The notes under the pieces were generated by a model, which was not told the DNA's origin, made no database searches, and saw only the letters and a program-made list of their open reading frames with translations. A program made the translations under genes and the position numbers. This document shows positions 62,974 to 64,000 of a stretch of 64,000 nt of DNA, in pieces; the first letter of the stretch is position 1, and the number at the start of each line of letters is the position of its first letter. The stretch is from assembly GCF_006546985.1 (NCBI RefSeq), contig NZ_VATK01000009.1:62001-126000 (forward strand). The letters are read 5' to 3'. The DNA comes from Bacillus sp. 03113 (lineage in GTDB: Bacteria; Bacillota; Bacilli; Bacillales; Cytobacillaceae).

Positions 62974-63591
62974 ATGGAACCAAAGTGGCTTAGTTGGGCT
63001 AAGCAATTGCAATCAATCGCGCAAGCAGGATTGGAATACTCCAAAGATAAGTATGATATCGAACGATTTCAACAAATTAGGAATCTATCAGTTGAGATTT
63101 TGAGTGAATATACCGGGATAAGCAATGAAAAAATACAAGACTTATTCTGCAATGAAACTGGATATCAAACACCTAAAGTAGATATACGAGGAGCTATTTT
63201 TAAAGAAGATAAAATATTGTTAGTTAAAGAAAGCATTGATGGCTGCTGGTCCTTGCCTGGTGGATGGGCAGAATTTAATCTATCAATAAAAGAAAATATC
63301 GTAAAGGAAGCAAAAGAAGAGGCTGGATTAAATGTAGTTCCAAAGAGATTAATAGCTGTATTAGACAGAAATAAGCATAATGAGCCTGTAACTGCCTATG
63401 GAATTTACAAGATATTCGTACTTTGTGAGATGATAGATGGCAGATTTGAAAAAAATATAGAAACGGATGAAAGTGGTTTCTTTTCTATAGCAGATTTACC
63501 ACCACTATCTGTAGGAAGAGTGACAAAAAAACAAATTGAAATGTGTTTTGAGTCCAAATCAAATGACAACTTTTTACCTATATTTGATTAA
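62974..63591 (+). CDS. NUDIX hydrolase with N-terminal Hydrolase_N-like helical domain
   Basis: 205 residues. An N-terminal helical domain of about 60 residues (WLSWAKQLQSIAQAGLEYSKD) precedes a NUDIX domain with the box GGWAEFNLSIKENIVKEAKEEAGL... (about residues 96-120), where the EE pair is kept. This domain order is found in ADP-ribose/NDP-sugar pyrophosphatases of Firmicutes. AGGGAGG precedes the ATG and a terminator follows. Confidence 0.87.
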   Translation: MEPKWLSWAKQLQSIAQAGLEYSKDKYDIERFQQIRNLSVEILSEYTGISNEKIQDLFCNETGYQTPKVDIRGAIFKEDKILLVKESIDGCWSLPGGWAEFNLSIKENIVKEAKEEAGLNVVPKRLIAVLDRNKHNEPVTAYGIYKIFVLCEMIDGRFEKNIETDESGFFSIADLPPLSVGRVTKKQIEMCFESKSNDNFLPIFD

Positions 63592-63614
63592 ATCTAACTT
63601 CTAATAATACACAG

Positions 63615-63643
63615 AGAGCACTCTCTATGATTAGGAGTGCTCT
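63615..63643 (+). terminator. Terminator between the NUDIX and PpnP-like genes
   Basis: Nine-base perfect arms AGAGCACTC and GAGTGCTCT with an 11-nt loop. The T-run is poor on both strands. Confidence 0.7.
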
Positions 63644-63759
63644 AGTAGTCAAAGTACGTCATGATTCATTTTCTTCATTATATACAATCACAAAAAATCA
63701 ATGGTAATAATTGATTTCATTCATTTCACATTAGGGTCCCATCTAAAAATACAAACAAA

Positions 63760-64000
63760 TTAAGCAAGATACGAACAACAATAATCCACAACATCATGAA
63801 CGATCAATTGAAAGCTTTCATTACTAGGAACATAAAATACTCCGCTTCCATCCACTTCTTTCCAATCATCTCCATGCAACTTAAAAGATAGTTTCCCTGA
63901 AATTATTCTCATTTCTTCTTTACTAGTTGTAGAAAATGTATACTCGCCAGGCAGCATAATGCCGACTGTCTTTTTCGTTTGATCAGGAAAAATAATGGTT
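63760..64000 (-). CDS. Pyrimidine/purine nucleoside phosphorylase PpnP-like protein (5' end missing)
   Basis: The last 79 or so codons of a small cupin. Signature parts are KKTVGIMLPGEYTFST, MRIISGKLSFKLHG and the C-terminal HDVVDYCCSYLA, as in PpnP (DUF1255), which splits nucleosides with phosphate. The start lies beyond the right edge; the ATG at 63957 is internal to the domain. Confidence 0.82.
   Translation of the reverse strand, partial: TIIFPDQTKKTVGIMLPGEYTFSTTSKEEMRIISGKLSFKLHGDDWKEVDGSGVFYVPSNESFQLIVHDVVDYCCSYLA

Noticed and set aside
1-64000. rRNA, tRNA, CRISPR arrays, prophage or restriction-modification genes
   Set aside because: Looked for on both strands; no cloverleaf with CCA-adjacent TTCGA pattern, no regular spacer-repeat array and no phage or restriction gene signatures were seen.

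Overview
The window looks like chromosome from a low-GC Gram-positive bacterium of the Bacillaceae. It is AT-rich, has strong AGGAGG-type ribosome binding sites, lipobox lipoproteins, CwlO-like coiled-coil wall proteins, CsoR/CopZ/CopA copper control and a roc-type arginine set. No rRNA, tRNA, CRISPR array, prophage or intact transposase was seen. Gene calls rest on reading motifs by eye; no database was searched.

Region 1 (1-8.7 kb, all minus strand) is a catabolic block. It holds an acetamidase/formamidase-like enzyme, a GntR/FCD regulator with a palindromic operator, a nitrilase-superfamily amidohydrolase, an HpcH/HpaI aldolase and a five-gene oligopeptide/dipeptide-type ABC importer whose last gene runs off the window. 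About 80 bp of the regulator's promoter-operator DNA is duplicated. Region 2 (9.3-19 kb) has three complete histidine kinase/response regulator pairs, with a DUF3153-like lipoprotein, a TVP38-type membrane protein, a 3D-domain wall protein and a NUDIX protein.

Region 3 (16.9-39.5 kb) is a metal, mainly copper, island: a kinase with a Met-rich sensor loop and its regulator, a Met-rich secreted peptide, Csp-like Cys-rich proteins, an MFS transporter, a CCG-domain succinate dehydrogenase/fumarate reductase set, an Asp-box lipoprotein, a membrane polyferredoxin, His/Met-rich proteins, CopA-CopZ-CsoR, an AbrB-like protein, a Cys-rich metallochaperone, an M23 wall hydrolase and a multicopper oxidase. 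Seven promoters in this island share one architecture: CTnCAn-like hexamers spaced 11 bp apart, with the last ending exactly 10 nt before a -10 box. This predicts one regulon, probably run by the response regulator at 18.3-19.0 kb. Inside the island, 19.7-23.7 kb is decaying: a GC-rich foreign pair of genes each with an in-frame TAG, a frameshifted Gly/Tyr-rich gene and a frameshifted Csp gene.

Region 4 (39.6-45.7 kb) has GNAT, DUF2935, a MATE exporter with its own CsoR-family repressor and G/C-tract operator, an aldo/keto reductase, a response-regulator relic and a broken bile-acid/sodium-symporter-family gene.

Region 5 (45.8-62.8 kb) is amino-acid catabolism. A GABA-type cluster (gabT, rocB-like, gntR, gabD) carries a 34-bp perfect palindrome and four heptad half-sites. 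Next come an IclR regulator with a second rocB-like gene and a recurring TTCC-CATTA-GAA-type site, then rocA (broken by one extra base), rocD, an amino acid permease, a polar amino acid ABC importer and a DDAH-like hydrolase. A truncated copy of the DDAH gene, interrupted by a small non-coding repeat, lies between the permease and the importer. The window ends with a second NUDIX protein and a PpnP-like fragment.
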